Assembly (NCBI RefSeq): GCF_018860665.1
Contig: NZ_JAHKPK010000040.1
Location: 41,675 to 105,674 of the forward strand
Direction: 5' to 3'
Length of the DNA stretch: 64,000 nt
Source: Pacificibacter marinus
GTDB taxonomy: Bacteria > Pseudomonadota > Alphaproteobacteria > Rhodobacterales > Rhodobacteraceae
Made by a program: the position numbers and the translations under genes. The notes beneath the pieces were generated by a model. The model did not search any database. It was not told the origin of the DNA and saw only the letters and a program-made list of their open reading frames with translations. Shown here in pieces: positions 52,874 through 61,080 of this stretch (the stretch's first letter is position 1; each line of letters starts with the position of its first letter).

Positions 52874-53124
52874 GTGTATGCTCCTGATCTCTTTCTGACT
52901 TATCAGAGTTTTGCCAGAATGTAATTACCGCTCGTCCGGCTGTCGGTCAAATGTCGGTGTGCCATATTCAGGGCTAGGAACGTTTGCTATTTGCCATAGG
53001 CTGCCCCCGCTTGCAGAACTCTATGTAAAGCGCAGAGAAAGTCCGCGTCTCATTTAGGAGATGCAGTGCCTTGTGACGGCAATGTGTACCTTGGCTTCTG
53101 GAACACGCTCCGACGCGACTTGGG

Positions 53125-53457
53125 TTAGCGGCGAAAATCTTTCGCCGATTGAAACCCTGTAAAGAATGCGGCGGCCATGCGTTCAAGCGTGTCATCTGGA
53201 CCGGCGGGGCGCGGTAAAGGTTGAGGGTCGGGCACTCGGTTTGATACCATGCCGATAGCAACCGCAACACCGCCAAAGCCGACATAGACGCAGCCAATCA
53301 CCAAAGCGGCGAACTGTGCGTCCCGAAGAGCGCTGAGCACCATCCAAGCCGCCGAGGTTAAGAACGCGAGGCCCACCACCAACATCAATGTACCCGCAGT
53401 GGCCCAAGCCGCGCGTCGCGCGCCTTGAGCCAGTTGTCTTTGAAAAGATTTTATCAT
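53125..53457 (-). CDS. Holin-X/phage-holin-like membrane protein
   Basis: Small protein of 110 residues with two hydrophobic helices (WATAGTLMLVVGLAFLTSAAWMVLSAL and FAALVIGCVYVGFGGVAVAIGMV), a basic N terminus and a soluble tail rich in Pro. The arrangement matches the putative holin-superfamily proteins that are commonly found beside DUF883 genes in Proteobacteria; there is no lysis gene here, so a role in membrane stress is more likely than lysis. The ATG at 53457 has GAGGTG upstream. It is eight bases downstream of the DUF883 gene and shares its EcfG-type promoter. Confidence 0.75.
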   Translation of the reverse strand: MIKSFQRQLAQGARRAAWATAGTLMLVVGLAFLTSAAWMVLSALRDAQFAALVIGCVYVGFGGVAVAIGMVSNRVPDPQPLPRPAGPDDTLERMAAAFFTGFQSAKDFRR

Positions 53458-53465
53458 GCTACACC

Positions 53466-53792
53466 TCAACGACGCGTGGCCAGAATGCCTGCGAGAAAAC
53501 CAACGCCTGCGGCAATACCGACAGATGCTCCAGGATTTGCACGAACGGTTTTCTCTGCCGATGCAATAGCATCACGCGTTTGCAAGCGAGCTTGCTCTGC
53601 CGCTTCGATGCCTTTTTGGCGTGCGAGATCCAATGTTTCTGATGCCGCCTCACCCAATTGGGCTTTTTGCGCCTGTCCGTAGTCGGACAGTGTAGACGTC
53701 AACGTAGCAACATCTGATTTCAGCGTTGCGATTTGAGCCTCTAGCTCTGCGGTTGTTTTTTCAACGGGTTTAGATGCTTGAGTACGTGCCAT
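53466..53792 (-). CDS. DUF883 (ElaB/YqjD-like) protein
   Basis: Protein of 108 residues. A helical coiled-coil-like region (ELEAQIATLKSDVATLTSTLSDY and so on, through about residue 80) precedes a C-terminal Gly-rich membrane anchor (GASVGIAAGVGFLAGILATRR). This is the ElaB/YqjD/DUF883 layout, tail-anchored inner-membrane proteins that in Escherichia coli bind ribosomes in stationary phase. GGAGAG precedes the ATG at 53792. A GGAAC-N17-CGTT element at 53827-53852 on the same strand indicates control by the general stress sigma factor EcfG. Confidence 0.85.
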   Translation of the reverse strand: MARTQASKPVEKTTAELEAQIATLKSDVATLTSTLSDYGQAQKAQLGEAASETLDLARQKGIEAAEQARLQTRDAIASAEKTVRANPGASVGIAAGVGFLAGILATRR

Positions 53793-53826
53793 GATGGCTC
53801 TCCTTTGTTTCAGGTTTCGCTTACTC

Positions 53827-53852
53827 AACGCAGCGCCCTGCAAAAATGTTCC
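53827..53852 (-). promoter_or_regulatory. EcfG-type promoter of the DUF883/holin operon
   Basis: On the minus strand GGAAC (53848-53852) and CGTT (53827-53830) are separated by 17 bases, matching the general-stress sigma factor consensus. It ends 35 bases before the DUF883 ATG. Confidence 0.78.
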
Positions 53853-53875
53853 AAAAAATTAGTATTTAAAACTTC

Positions 53876-53901
53876 GGAACAAATTCCCATATCGGCGCGT
53901 T
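53876..53901 (+). promoter_or_regulatory. EcfG-type promoter of the DUF1328 gene
   Basis: GGAAC at 53876-53880, a 17-base spacer, CGTT at 53898-53901, ending 53 bases before the DUF1328 start. It is divergent from, and close to, the promoter at 53827-53852. Confidence 0.78.
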
Positions 53902-53954
53902 GGTCCACCAGAAAGCGTCACATTGGCGCGTAAATGACTTAAAGGAGTGCAGCT

Positions 53955-54128
53955 ATGTTAGGTTGGGCAATTACGTTTCTTATCGTTGCGATTATCGCCG
54001 GCGTGTTCGGTTTCGGTGGCATCGCAAGCGCATCTGTCGGGATCGCGCAATTCTTGTTTTTTGTGTTTGTCGTGTTGTTTGTCATCGCAATGGTGGCGCG
54101 TGCCGTGCGTGGTAAGCCGCCAGTATAA
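53955..54128 (+). CDS. DUF1328 small membrane protein (YtjA-like)
   Basis: A 57-residue protein beginning [20 protein letters not shown] and ending RAVRGKPPV, with two hydrophobic segments split by [12 protein letters not shown]. This matches the DUF1328/YtjA family of small inner-membrane proteins, often stress-induced. It is preceded by AAAGGAG at 53941-53947 and by the EcfG-type element at 53876-53901, divergent from the DUF883/holin operon. It is short enough to be missed by length cut-offs. Confidence 0.88.
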   Translation: MLGWAITFLIVAIIAGVFGFGGIASASVGIAQFLFFVFVVLFVIAMVARAVRGKPPV

Positions 54129-54225
54129 AGCAATCATTCCGATCAACAGGTATGGCGCGGGTCTGCCTCTCATCCCCCGTAATAGACCTGCGCCCAAGAG
54201 GTTGCGCATAGCGTGCCTCGAACAG

Positions 54226-54258
54226 CGCCCCGCACGGTTTTCCGGCGGGGCGTTTTTT
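54226..54258 (+). terminator. Intrinsic terminator after DUF1328 gene
   Basis: CGCCCCGC (54226-54233) pairs perfectly with GCGGGGCG (54245-54252) around an 11-base loop, followed by six T. It ends the DUF1328 transcript about 100 bases after its stop. Confidence 0.85.
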
Positions 54259-54361
54259 ATGAGTGGAAAATCAATCGCCTTGGCTCTTTGTTTCATTTTA
54301 ACCCGTGATGTCAGGGATATCTTTGTCCTCTCAACATGATGCGCACACGATAGGATCCATT

Positions 54362-54964
54362 ATGACGACCAATTCAAACCCCACCGACACAGTGAGTGGC
54401 ATTATAGAAAAAAGTGTTGAAGTCGCGCATGGGCGTGACACGATTTGTGTGTCCGAGGTCGTAGACTCATTGGGTACACAGGTTCTTTTGTCGATGCTCC
54501 TACTGCCCGCTTTGGCAGTCGTCACCCCGTTGAGCGGCATTCCGGGCCTATCATCACTGTGCGGCATCATCATTGCCTTGGTCGGCTTGCAGCTGTTGTG
54601 GGGGCGCGAGACTATATGGCTACCCGCCTGGATCATGCGCCGCGAATTGCCCGCAGCGCGATTGGAAAAAACCGTGAAATGGCTCGATGGATTGGCCAAA
54701 TGGTGTGATAAAATCAGCCGGCAACGCCTGCTGTTCTTAGTGCAAAAACCAGGTGCCATCCTTGCGCAATTGATATGCATTTTATCGGGGGCGGCGATGC
54801 CATTTCTTGAACTTGTCCCCTTTAGCTCTTCCATGCTGGGCTCTGCGGTCTGCCTGTTTGCAGTGGGGCTGGTCATACGTGACGGACTGTTTGTTTTTGT
54901 TGGATTTTTGGTGTGTTTTGGCGCGGGCGCTGTGGTGGTTTCTGTGGCAGGGCATGTATTTTAA
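54362..54964 (+). CDS. ExoD-family membrane protein
   Basis: Membrane protein of 200 residues of the ExoD family, linked in Rhizobium to exopolysaccharide synthesis and alkaline tolerance. Helices: VLLSMLLLPALAVVTPLSGIPGLSSLCGIIIALVGLQLLW, GAILAQLICILSGAAMPFLELVPFSSSMLGSAVCLFAVGLVI, and LFVFVGFLVCFGAGAVVVSVAG. The Pro-rich LPFSS-type motif LVPFSS is typical. AGGA precedes the ATG at 54362; an earlier start at 54305 lacks support. Just upstream of the PRC-barrel gene on the same strand, which has its own stress promoter. Confidence 0.85.
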   Translation: MTTNSNPTDTVSGIIEKSVEVAHGRDTICVSEVVDSLGTQVLLSMLLLPALAVVTPLSGIPGLSSLCGIIIALVGLQLLWGRETIWLPAWIMRRELPAARLEKTVKWLDGLAKWCDKISRQRLLFLVQKPGAILAQLICILSGAAMPFLELVPFSSSMLGSAVCLFAVGLVIRDGLFVFVGFLVCFGAGAVVVSVAGHVF

Positions 54965-54976
54965 TTGAATAAAATG

Positions 54977-55002
54977 GGAACAACTTGCGACGTTGCTGCG
55001 TT
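54977..55002 (+). promoter_or_regulatory. EcfG-type promoter of the PRC-barrel gene
   Basis: GGAAC at 54977-54981, a 17-base spacer, and CGTT at 54999-55002, ending 60 bases before the PRC-barrel ATG and starting 13 bases after the exoD-like stop. Confidence 0.78.
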
Positions 55003-55062
55003 GTTATTGCAACCGAGCGGGACAAACCCGGCGGATGTGAAAATGACAAAAGGAGACACCAA

Positions 55063-55935
55063 ATGCGTACCCTTATGACTTCCAGCGCTCTCGTACTTAT
55101 GCTTGCAAACCCTGCCCTTGCGACCTCTGATGACACGGCTCAAAAGACGGCTCCCTTGAGTGCGACAGCAACAGCCAGCGCCACAACTCCGATCGCTATA
55201 GAGACAGAAATCTTTGTGAAACAAGCCGATGTGAACGATATGTTTGGCAGTAATTTGATCGGCAAACCCCTGTACGCATCAGAGCGAGACGCAACAGGCC
55301 TAGACAAAACAGCACTGGATCAAGACTGGGACAATGTCGGTGAAATCAATGATTTGCTGCTGGGCGCTGACGGCGAAGTAAAGGCCGTTATGCTCGATAT
55401 TGGCGGTTTCCTTGGTATCGGTGAAAAAACAGTTGCTGTGGATATGTCAGAACTGAGTTTCATTTCTGATGGCGAGAACCCTGACGATTACTTTGTCACT
55501 GTGGCTCTGTCGACAACCATGCTTGAAAACGCCCCAGAGTTCATACGTGCGAGCGCTGATGAGACCACAGCACAGGCAACAGACACGATGATGACCAGCG
55601 ATATGTGGACCCGCCCCACCACCGCGCGGGATGGTTATATGATGATTTCTGACGCCGATGTGACCGCAGATAATTTGCTGAACGCCCCTATTTATGGCGC
55701 AGGTGACGCACAGTTGGGTGAAATCGAAGAGCTGGTCATTGAAGACAATGGCACTGTAAAAGCTGCTTTGGTTGATGTTGGGGGGTTCTTAGGCCTTGGC
55801 GAGAAGCGTATCGAAATTTCGTATGACGAATTGCAAATCATGCGTGAAGACGATGGTGACGCCCTGCGTATTTTTGTGAGTGCGACCCAAGACCAATTGG
55901 AAGAGCGCCCTGAGATCGAGACGAACCAAGGCTAA
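55063..55935 (+). CDS. Exported protein with two PRC-barrel domains
   Basis: Periplasmic protein of 290 residues. Signal peptide ends at PALA. Two PRC-barrel domains are recognisable by their repeated core: NVGEINDLLLGADGEVKAVMLDIGGFLGIGEKTVAVDMSEL (about 100-145) and QLGEIEELVIEDNGTVKAALVDVGGFLGLGEKRIEISYDELQI (about 220-265). PRC barrels bind RNA, proteins or ions, and these double, exported forms are abundant and stress-regulated in alphaproteobacteria. AAGGAG precedes the ATG. Preceded by an EcfG-type promoter and followed by a strong terminator. Confidence 0.88.
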   Translation: MRTLMTSSALVLMLANPALATSDDTAQKTAPLSATATASATTPIAIETEIFVKQADVNDMFGSNLIGKPLYASERDATGLDKTALDQDWDNVGEINDLLLGADGEVKAVMLDIGGFLGIGEKTVAVDMSELSFISDGENPDDYFVTVALSTTMLENAPEFIRASADETTAQATDTMMTSDMWTRPTTARDGYMMISDADVTADNLLNAPIYGAGDAQLGEIEELVIEDNGTVKAALVDVGGFLGLGEKRIEISYDELQIMREDDGDALRIFVSATQDQLEERPEIETNQG

Positions 55936-55967
55936 TCTAATCTCTAGGAAACTATACGATAACGATC

Positions 55968-55995
55968 AGGCCGCCCCTTTTTGGGCGGCCTTTTG
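55968..55995. terminator. Intrinsic terminator after the PRC-barrel gene
   Basis: AGGCCGCCC (55968-55976) pairs perfectly with GGGCGGCCT (55983-55991) around a six-base loop, followed by a short T run. It is convergent to the PLD-like gene and could also act on the other strand. Confidence 0.85.
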
Positions 55996-56104
55996 TGTAC
56001 AGCTTTTGTGTTTGCAAAAATGGTGTGTGGTTGCGGGGTCTATTGTCGAACAGACTTGTGATCAAAGCGCCTCGCAGTAGGGCCATGTGACAATGATTGT
56101 CACA

Positions 56105-57676
56105 TCAAACCATAGGTTCAGGCACGCCAAAAATACGACGCCCAAACTTGCGCGCAGGAGTCACAGCATAGGGCACGATAAAGCCGCGATGATCTTGCGG
56201 CGCTCGGTCTTCATTTTGTGCCGCCCATTCGGCCCAAGCCTGCTGTGCTGATTGCGGCGCGAAAAATTTGTCTTGCGCCTCTTCTGGCAACCAATGCCCC
56301 AAAACCCGACGCGTCACTTGTGCGACATCCTCGGGGTGTTGCAGTACAATTCCAGCCTCGGCATCCCAATTGAGACTGCGCCCGTTCAAATTTGCAGACG
56401 ATACAATCGCGGCGGTCTCGTCAAAAATAGACACTTTGGCATGAACATAAATGAGCGGCGCGTCAGACAATTGCGCGCGCTTTGTGTCCACGTCTGCGTC
56501 AGACACAGAACGCGATTGCACAGGTGAGCCCACAAACACCCCTGCCCCAAACGCGCTGCGCAGGCGGGTGATGCAGCGTGCTTGTAGGTATTCGCCAAAA
56601 CGCGCCTCGAGCGTGCCAGAACCATGAAACGCCACATCTTCAGGCGCGCCGGGCAAGATTACGATCAATCGCAAGTCGGGATTGCGCTTGGCCGCATGGC
56701 AAAGGGCGCGCGTGATGCTACGGTCACGCAGAAACTGTGTTTCCAAATAGATCAGCTGTTCAGCCCGTTTGATGTGTTCGATATGCGTCGCACGAATTTC
56801 ACGCAAGCTTGCACGCGGTGAAATGAAAGCCCCAGCGAACCGGCGGCGCTGTGACAGACTGCGCACGAACCCTTCGGATGCAGGCGGCGGGGAGGCGCCC
56901 CCGACGGTGTCATTCAAGCGTAAAAGATAGTCCTGTCCCGCGCGTGCCAAATCGGTATCTGTCAACATAAGCTGCACATCGTGCCATGTGTGCTGTGTGG
57001 CACGTTCATGTTCTGGGCTGTCATAACGGCGATTGTTCAAGTCTAGACCACCAATGTACAGACGGGTGCCGTCAAAGACCGCAAGCTTGTGGTGATGGCT
57101 GGCTGGATGCTGATGCGGTATCGCGCTGGGGCGCATGACGGCCGTGCCATCCTTCATCTGCACCCATGGCCGCAATCGCGGTGCCGTGGCCAAAATATCT
57201 TCGCCCGATTGCGCAGCTTTTTGTAAAATATCGCGTAATTTTCGCCGAGCAACAGGGGCAAATAAGAGCCGTGCTGCGGGACCAATCTTCGCGGGATGCA
57301 ACAGCGCTTGATAGGTCAGTGTCCCCGACCCTGCCTCAAGGTTTTCCGCAAGCGCCCTAAGGTGCTGTAACGATGCGGTTGTGCCCCGATGCAAATCGGT
57401 GGCGTTGATGGGGTCGAAATCTCCAATAAAAATTGTAACATCCACCCCTCGGCACAACGTATGTTTTATAAGATCTGCCCATGTCGCCCCAATGGTTTGT
57501 GCCCGTGCTGATTGCAACTTGGTGCACGGATCAAAAATTCGAAACCCCAAAACGATCTGCTTTTGCGCATCTAAAAACGCAGCCTCTAAGACGGGGAATG
57601 CCTCTTGAGCGGTGATCAACACCTTAAGGTCGCCACGTTTTTTGTGAGAATGTTCCGTCTTCATCGTCAGGTCCAT
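56105..57676 (-). CDS. Phospholipase D-like phosphatidyltransferase/phosphodiesterase
   Basis: Protein of about 523 residues with two HKD motifs: HHHKLAVFDGTRLYIGGLDL near residue 200 and HAKVSIFDETAAIVSSANLNGRSLNWDAEAGIV near 435, each in the H-x-K-x4-D pattern. This pairing defines the PLD superfamily, which includes cardiolipin synthases and phospholipases. No signal peptide or membrane helix is visible. It is the last gene after nepR, ecfG and the HisKA_2 kinase on the same strand, with its ATG about six bases past the kinase stop (57664 is another ATG choice), so it is likely part of the general stress operon. Confidence 0.86.
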   Translation of the reverse strand: MDLTMKTEHSHKKRGDLKVLITAQEAFPVLEAAFLDAQKQIVLGFRIFDPCTKLQSARAQTIGATWADLIKHTLCRGVDVTIFIGDFDPINATDLHRGTTASLQHLRALAENLEAGSGTLTYQALLHPAKIGPAARLLFAPVARRKLRDILQKAAQSGEDILATAPRLRPWVQMKDGTAVMRPSAIPHQHPASHHHKLAVFDGTRLYIGGLDLNNRRYDSPEHERATQHTWHDVQLMLTDTDLARAGQDYLLRLNDTVGGASPPPASEGFVRSLSQRRRFAGAFISPRASLREIRATHIEHIKRAEQLIYLETQFLRDRSITRALCHAAKRNPDLRLIVILPGAPEDVAFHGSGTLEARFGEYLQARCITRLRSAFGAGVFVGSPVQSRSVSDADVDTKRAQLSDAPLIYVHAKVSIFDETAAIVSSANLNGRSLNWDAEAGIVLQHPEDVAQVTRRVLGHWLPEEAQDKFFAPQSAQQAWAEWAAQNEDRAPQDHRGFIVPYAVTPARKFGRRIFGVPEPMV

Positions 57677-57681
57677 CCGAG

Positions 57682-59430
57682 TCAACTGAGTGCAGAGTAA
57701 TCGCTGTCAGTTTGCGTTTCATCAAAATGCGCAATGGGGAATTCGACGATGATTTCATACACGTTAGCATCATCCACCACCTCAAGGGTGCCCCCGATTT
57801 GACGCGCGAAAGCGCCGATCAATCCACGCCCAAGGCCCGTACCATGCGCTTGATCTGGCGGTATGATTGGCGTGCCTTTGCTGTTTTGAATCGTCAAACG
57901 CGCTTTATCTGACGCGAGTTTGTCAAGGGTCACCGAAATGTGCAGGTGCCCCTGCTCGGGACGTCCAATATATTTCAAAGCGTTGGTGATGCTTTCTGAC
58001 GCCATGAGCGACAAGGGCACGGCTTGATCAGGATAAAGAGTGATCGGATCATAGTGTTGTTCCGATTTTATCCGCACGTCCTTGGACAGCCCCGCAGACA
58101 TCAAAGTTCCAATGATACCACGCAACAATTCGTCAGCCCGCACCCGTCCTTCGGTACTTGTTTCATATAAGCTGCGGTGCACCATAGCGATGCTCATCAC
58201 GCGTCCTTGAACTTCCTTCAACGCGATGCGAGCCTCTGGACTGCGCGCTTTGCGCATCTTCATGCTCACGATAGATGCAATCAGTTGTAGATTGTTTTTA
58301 ACGCGATGATGCACCTCTTTGAGCAGCACAGTTTTGTCATGGATGGTGCCTTCAAGTTCGGCTTCATCGCGAACGATTTTTTCGGCCAAATCGCGCCATG
58401 CATAGTCAATTTCGCGCAATTCATAGGGCGCATTTTCATCAACAAGACTGTCGTTGTGGCGCCGTGTTTGGGTGAAACGGCGCATATCGCGCCCCAAGCG
58501 GCGAATGTGTTTGATCACCAACCTGTGTACCGCGAAATACGCGACACCAAGACTGGTCAACCACATCACGATTGGAAAAATCATCGGCGTGGCCATGGCC
58601 AAACCAGGAGCGACTGACAGGTTGGTACGAGACCAACTGCCGATAGCATAGATCTGATTGGTCAGGATCGGGACAACAGCAAAAACGCGATCTTCGCCAC
58701 CTTTGGTCTTTCCTGAAAAGGCGACGCGATGCTTCAAAGCAAGGTCGACCAACGGTGCGCCTGCAGGCAAGTCCATTTCTACATTTCGCAATCCGCTCTC
58801 AGCACTTAAAACGTCACCGTCACTGTTGAAGGTAACGAGCGTCACAGGACGATCCTGCGGCGCGTTTTCTTTGCCAAAGCTCATTTCCCGATGCGGCAGA
58901 GAGACAGCCACATAGCCCTGAAAGATCGCATCTATAAATACAGGAGTCGACAGCACGATAACGGTGGTTTTACTGATTGGGGCGAACCGAACAAGGTCGC
59001 TTCGAATGGCAGGATCATCAACCATCGCTTTGTAAACCTCGTTGTCGGTAAAATCGAACCCATCCATCGTAGAGCCGCATTTCAAAATACCATCGGCACC
59101 GACAAAACCAGCGAAAGAGAAGTCAGAGTTATTGGCAACGAAGTTTACAAAAATTGTGTTGCAAGTGTCAGGGGTTTCCAGAACAGAACCGACTACGGCT
59201 GCCAGCGCATTGGAACTGCCAACGCCTGTGCGGATCAAAGAGTCTTCGCGCTGAGCGGCTTGAGAGGTCAGAGCCAAAAGAGCGGCTTCGGCGCGCTTTT
59301 CTGTCGCTTGTGCAAACTGATGCGTCAGGGAAACGGAAATAAGCCCAATCGGAAAAAGAGCCAGTGACAACAGGGCCGCGATGCGAAACCACAATCGATG
59401 AATAACGCCACTGCGGCGACCTGAGCTCAT
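57682..59430 (-). CDS. Sensor histidine kinase of HisKA_2 type, likely PhyR kinase
   Basis: Membrane kinase of 582 residues. A helix at about 16-38 and another near 285-305 enclose a large extracytoplasmic sensor (residues 40-280); a HAMP-like linker follows. The dimerisation domain is HisKA_2: LLKEVHHRVKNNLQLIASIVSMKMRKARSPEARIALKEVQGRVMSIAMVHRSLYE, with the predicted phosphorylated His. The ATPase part carries SESITNALKYI and GTGLGRGLIGAFARQIGG. Kinases of this type phosphorylate PhyR in the general stress response. The ATG overlaps the ecfG stop by four bases. Confidence 0.9.
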   Translation of the reverse strand: MSSGRRSGVIHRLWFRIAALLSLALFPIGLISVSLTHQFAQATEKRAEAALLALTSQAAQREDSLIRTGVGSSNALAAVVGSVLETPDTCNTIFVNFVANNSDFSFAGFVGADGILKCGSTMDGFDFTDNEVYKAMVDDPAIRSDLVRFAPISKTTVIVLSTPVFIDAIFQGYVAVSLPHREMSFGKENAPQDRPVTLVTFNSDGDVLSAESGLRNVEMDLPAGAPLVDLALKHRVAFSGKTKGGEDRVFAVVPILTNQIYAIGSWSRTNLSVAPGLAMATPMIFPIVMWLTSLGVAYFAVHRLVIKHIRRLGRDMRRFTQTRRHNDSLVDENAPYELREIDYAWRDLAEKIVRDEAELEGTIHDKTVLLKEVHHRVKNNLQLIASIVSMKMRKARSPEARIALKEVQGRVMSIAMVHRSLYETSTEGRVRADELLRGIIGTLMSAGLSKDVRIKSEQHYDPITLYPDQAVPLSLMASESITNALKYIGRPEQGHLHISVTLDKLASDKARLTIQNSKGTPIIPPDQAHGTGLGRGLIGAFARQIGGTLEVVDDANVYEIIVEFPIAHFDETQTDSDYSALS

Positions 59431-60026
59431 GCGGCGTCTCCGCGCACGGGGCGCTCTGCCCCCAGAACGGCCTTGGTTTGCGAATCGGTCAAATCCAATG
59501 GTTCACCTTCTTTAAGCTCCAGCAGTTCGCTTAATCTCAGACGGGCGCGGTTGACGCGGCTCTTAACTGTGCCCAATGCAACGCCACAAGTGAGTGCGGC
59601 CTCCTCATAGGAAAACCCCATAGCGCCCACCAACATGAGAGCCTCGCGCTGCTCGGTTTTCAGCTGAACAAAAGCCTGCTCAAACTCCGCCATCGCAAGG
59701 CGGCCATCGTGGTCTGGTTTCTCGCTCAGGGTCGCGGCAAAGGTGCCATCGCTGTCTTGGACTTCGCGTTTGCGTTTGCGTTGGTCGGAATAAAACGTGT
59801 TGCGCAAAATCGTAAACAACCACGCCCGCATATTTGTTCCCGCCTGAAAACTGTGCAGATTTTCCCAAGCTTTCATAATTGCGTCCTGAACCAAATCATC
59901 TGCGTGACTGGAACTGCGCGTCAAACTCAACGCAAAAGCGCGCATCGCAGGCAAGTGCTGAACGATTTCCTGAGATGGATCAATCAATGTTTGATCGGCA
60001 TCGGCGATATCACCCATGTTTTTCAT
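59427..60026 (-). CDS. ecfG: ECF sigma factor EcfG (general stress response)
   Basis: Sigma-70-type factor of about 199 residues. Region 2: FALSLTRSSSHADDLVQDAIMKAWENLHSFQAGTNMRAWLFTILRNTFYSDQRKRKRE; region 4: LVGAMGFSYEEAALTCGVALGTVKSRVNRARLRLSELLEL. This matches the EcfG group, held inactive by NepR and released by PhyR. Start uncertain: ATG at 60026 or 60017; both overlap nepR. It recognises GGAAC-N16/17-CGTT promoters, of which four are visible in this region. The end overlaps the HisKA_2 kinase start by four bases. Confidence 0.93.
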   Translation of the reverse strand: MKNMGDIADADQTLIDPSQEIVQHLPAMRAFALSLTRSSSHADDLVQDAIMKAWENLHSFQAGTNMRAWLFTILRNTFYSDQRKRKREVQDSDGTFAATLSEKPDHDGRLAMAEFEQAFVQLKTEQREALMLVGAMGFSYEEAALTCGVALGTVKSRVNRARLRLSELLELKEGEPLDLTDSQTKAVLGAERPVRGDAA

Positions 60027-60159
60027 CTTGCTGGCGCAACTTTTCAAGCAGGTCCATGAAACGATCTGGCACCTGCTCTTCTAGCGTCCTTTGATACACT
60101 TTACGTAAATTTTCCTCGATTTGCTCTTCGAGAGAAGTTTTTGGTCCATCTTGATCCAT
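60010..60159 (-). CDS. nepR: Anti-sigma factor NepR
   Basis: A small gene of 49 codons beginning MDQDGPKTSLEEQIEENLRK and continuing VYQRTLEEQVPDRFMDLLEK to LRQQDEKHG. The LRxVYxxxLxExVPDRFxxLLxxL core is the NepR signature: two helices that clamp EcfG until phosphorylated PhyR binds NepR. Its 3' end overlaps the ecfG start by 8-17 bases, so both are made together. Its start lies 49 bases from the palindromic EcfG-type promoter shared with phyR. It is shorter than common gene-calling cut-offs. Confidence 0.92.
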   Translation of the reverse strand: MDQDGPKTSLEEQIEENLRKVYQRTLEEQVPDRFMDLLEKLRQQDEKHG

Positions 60160-60207
60160 TATTCAGCCTAAATCCTACGTCTATCTGAGATTTTTTTCAC
60201 ATATTAC

Positions 60208-60240
60208 GGAACCTAACGCATAAGCTCTGCGTTAGGTTCC
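60208..60240. promoter_or_regulatory. Bidirectional EcfG-type promoter in a perfect palindrome
   Basis: Arms of 13 bp (60208-60220 and 60228-60240) are perfect inverted copies around seven bases. On the plus strand GGAAC (60208-60212), 17 bases, CGTT (60230-60233) points to phyR; on the minus strand GGAAC (60236-60240), 17 bases, CGTT (60215-60218) points to nepR-ecfG. The -35 element of one lies beside the -10 of the other. Confidence 0.85.
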
Positions 60241-60267
60241 CGATAAAGTAAAAAAAAGGACTAAAAA

Positions 60268-61080
60268 ATGTCGACAGCTCCAACGCAGACGTCTTTGGCC
60301 ATCGTGGTGGCAAACCTGCTGCCGTATTTGCGTCGGTACGCACGCGCCCTCACTGGGGATCAAGAAACGGGCGACAAATACGCGGCCATCACGCTGGAAG
60401 CACTCTTGAGTGATCGCACTGTGTTTAATGAAATCGAAGACCCAAAGGTGGCGCTATTTCATACCTTTCACCTGATTTGGGCCAGCGCGGGTGCCCCAAC
60501 GGGCGAAGACGAAACAGGGATCGCCAAGCGCGCTCAGGCGCATTTACGTCGCTTGACCCAAAACACACGCGAGGCACTTTTGCTGCGTACAATCGAGGGG
60601 TTTACTCTGGATGACATCGCTTTGATCATGGCGGCTGATGTGGATGATGTGGAACACCTTTTGTCAGTTGCGCAGGAAGAAATGTCTGAAAGTGTGTGCG
60701 GGCGTGTGATGGTAATCGAAGACGAAGCCATTATCGCACTCGATTTGCAGGGCATTGTTTCAGACATGGGCCACAAGATCACAGGGGTTGCGACAACACG
60801 CACAGAGGCGCAAGCGCTGTTTGCACAAGAAACCCCGGATTTGATTTTGTCCGACATTCAATTGGCCGATGGCTCCAGTGGCGTTGATGCCGTTAATGAT
60901 ATCCTTAAGGCAAACGCGGATATTCCAGTGATCTTCATCACGGCCTTCCCTGAGCGACTGTTGACGGGAGAACGCCCAGAACCCGCCTTCGTCATCACAA
61001 AGCCATACAGCGAGGACCAAGTGACCTCAGCCGTAAGCCAAGCCATGTTCTTTGCCAGCACGGAAACCTTGATGGCCTAA
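60268..61080 (+). CDS. phyR: General stress response regulator PhyR
   Basis: Regulator of 270 residues. The N-terminal 140 residues form a sigma-like domain that mimics EcfG (LLPYLRRYARALTGDQETGDKYAAITLEALL; LLLRTIEGFTLDDIALIMAADVDDVEHLL); the C-terminal receiver has EDEA, the phosphoacceptor Asp196 in LILSDIQLADGSSG, FITAFPE and the Lys in VITKPYSED. Phosphorylation exposes the sigma-like part, which pulls NepR from EcfG. It is divergent from nepR-ecfG-kinase-PLD, with the palindromic EcfG promoter between, giving positive feedback on both arms. Confidence 0.95.
   Translation: MSTAPTQTSLAIVVANLLPYLRRYARALTGDQETGDKYAAITLEALLSDRTVFNEIEDPKVALFHTFHLIWASAGAPTGEDETGIAKRAQAHLRRLTQNTREALLLRTIEGFTLDDIALIMAADVDDVEHLLSVAQEEMSESVCGRVMVIEDEAIIALDLQGIVSDMGHKITGVATTRTEAQALFAQETPDLILSDIQLADGSSGVDAVNDILKANADIPVIFITAFPERLLTGERPEPAFVITKPYSEDQVTSAVSQAMFFASTETLMA

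Noticed and set aside
52980..53124. EcfG-type promoter near GGAAC at about 53099
   Set aside because: The bases 16-17 positions downstream read GGGT, not CGTT.
53125..53457. Phage lysis cassette suggested by the holin-like protein
   Set aside because: No endolysin or other phage gene is nearby, and this protein commonly accompanies DUF883 genes in non-phage settings.
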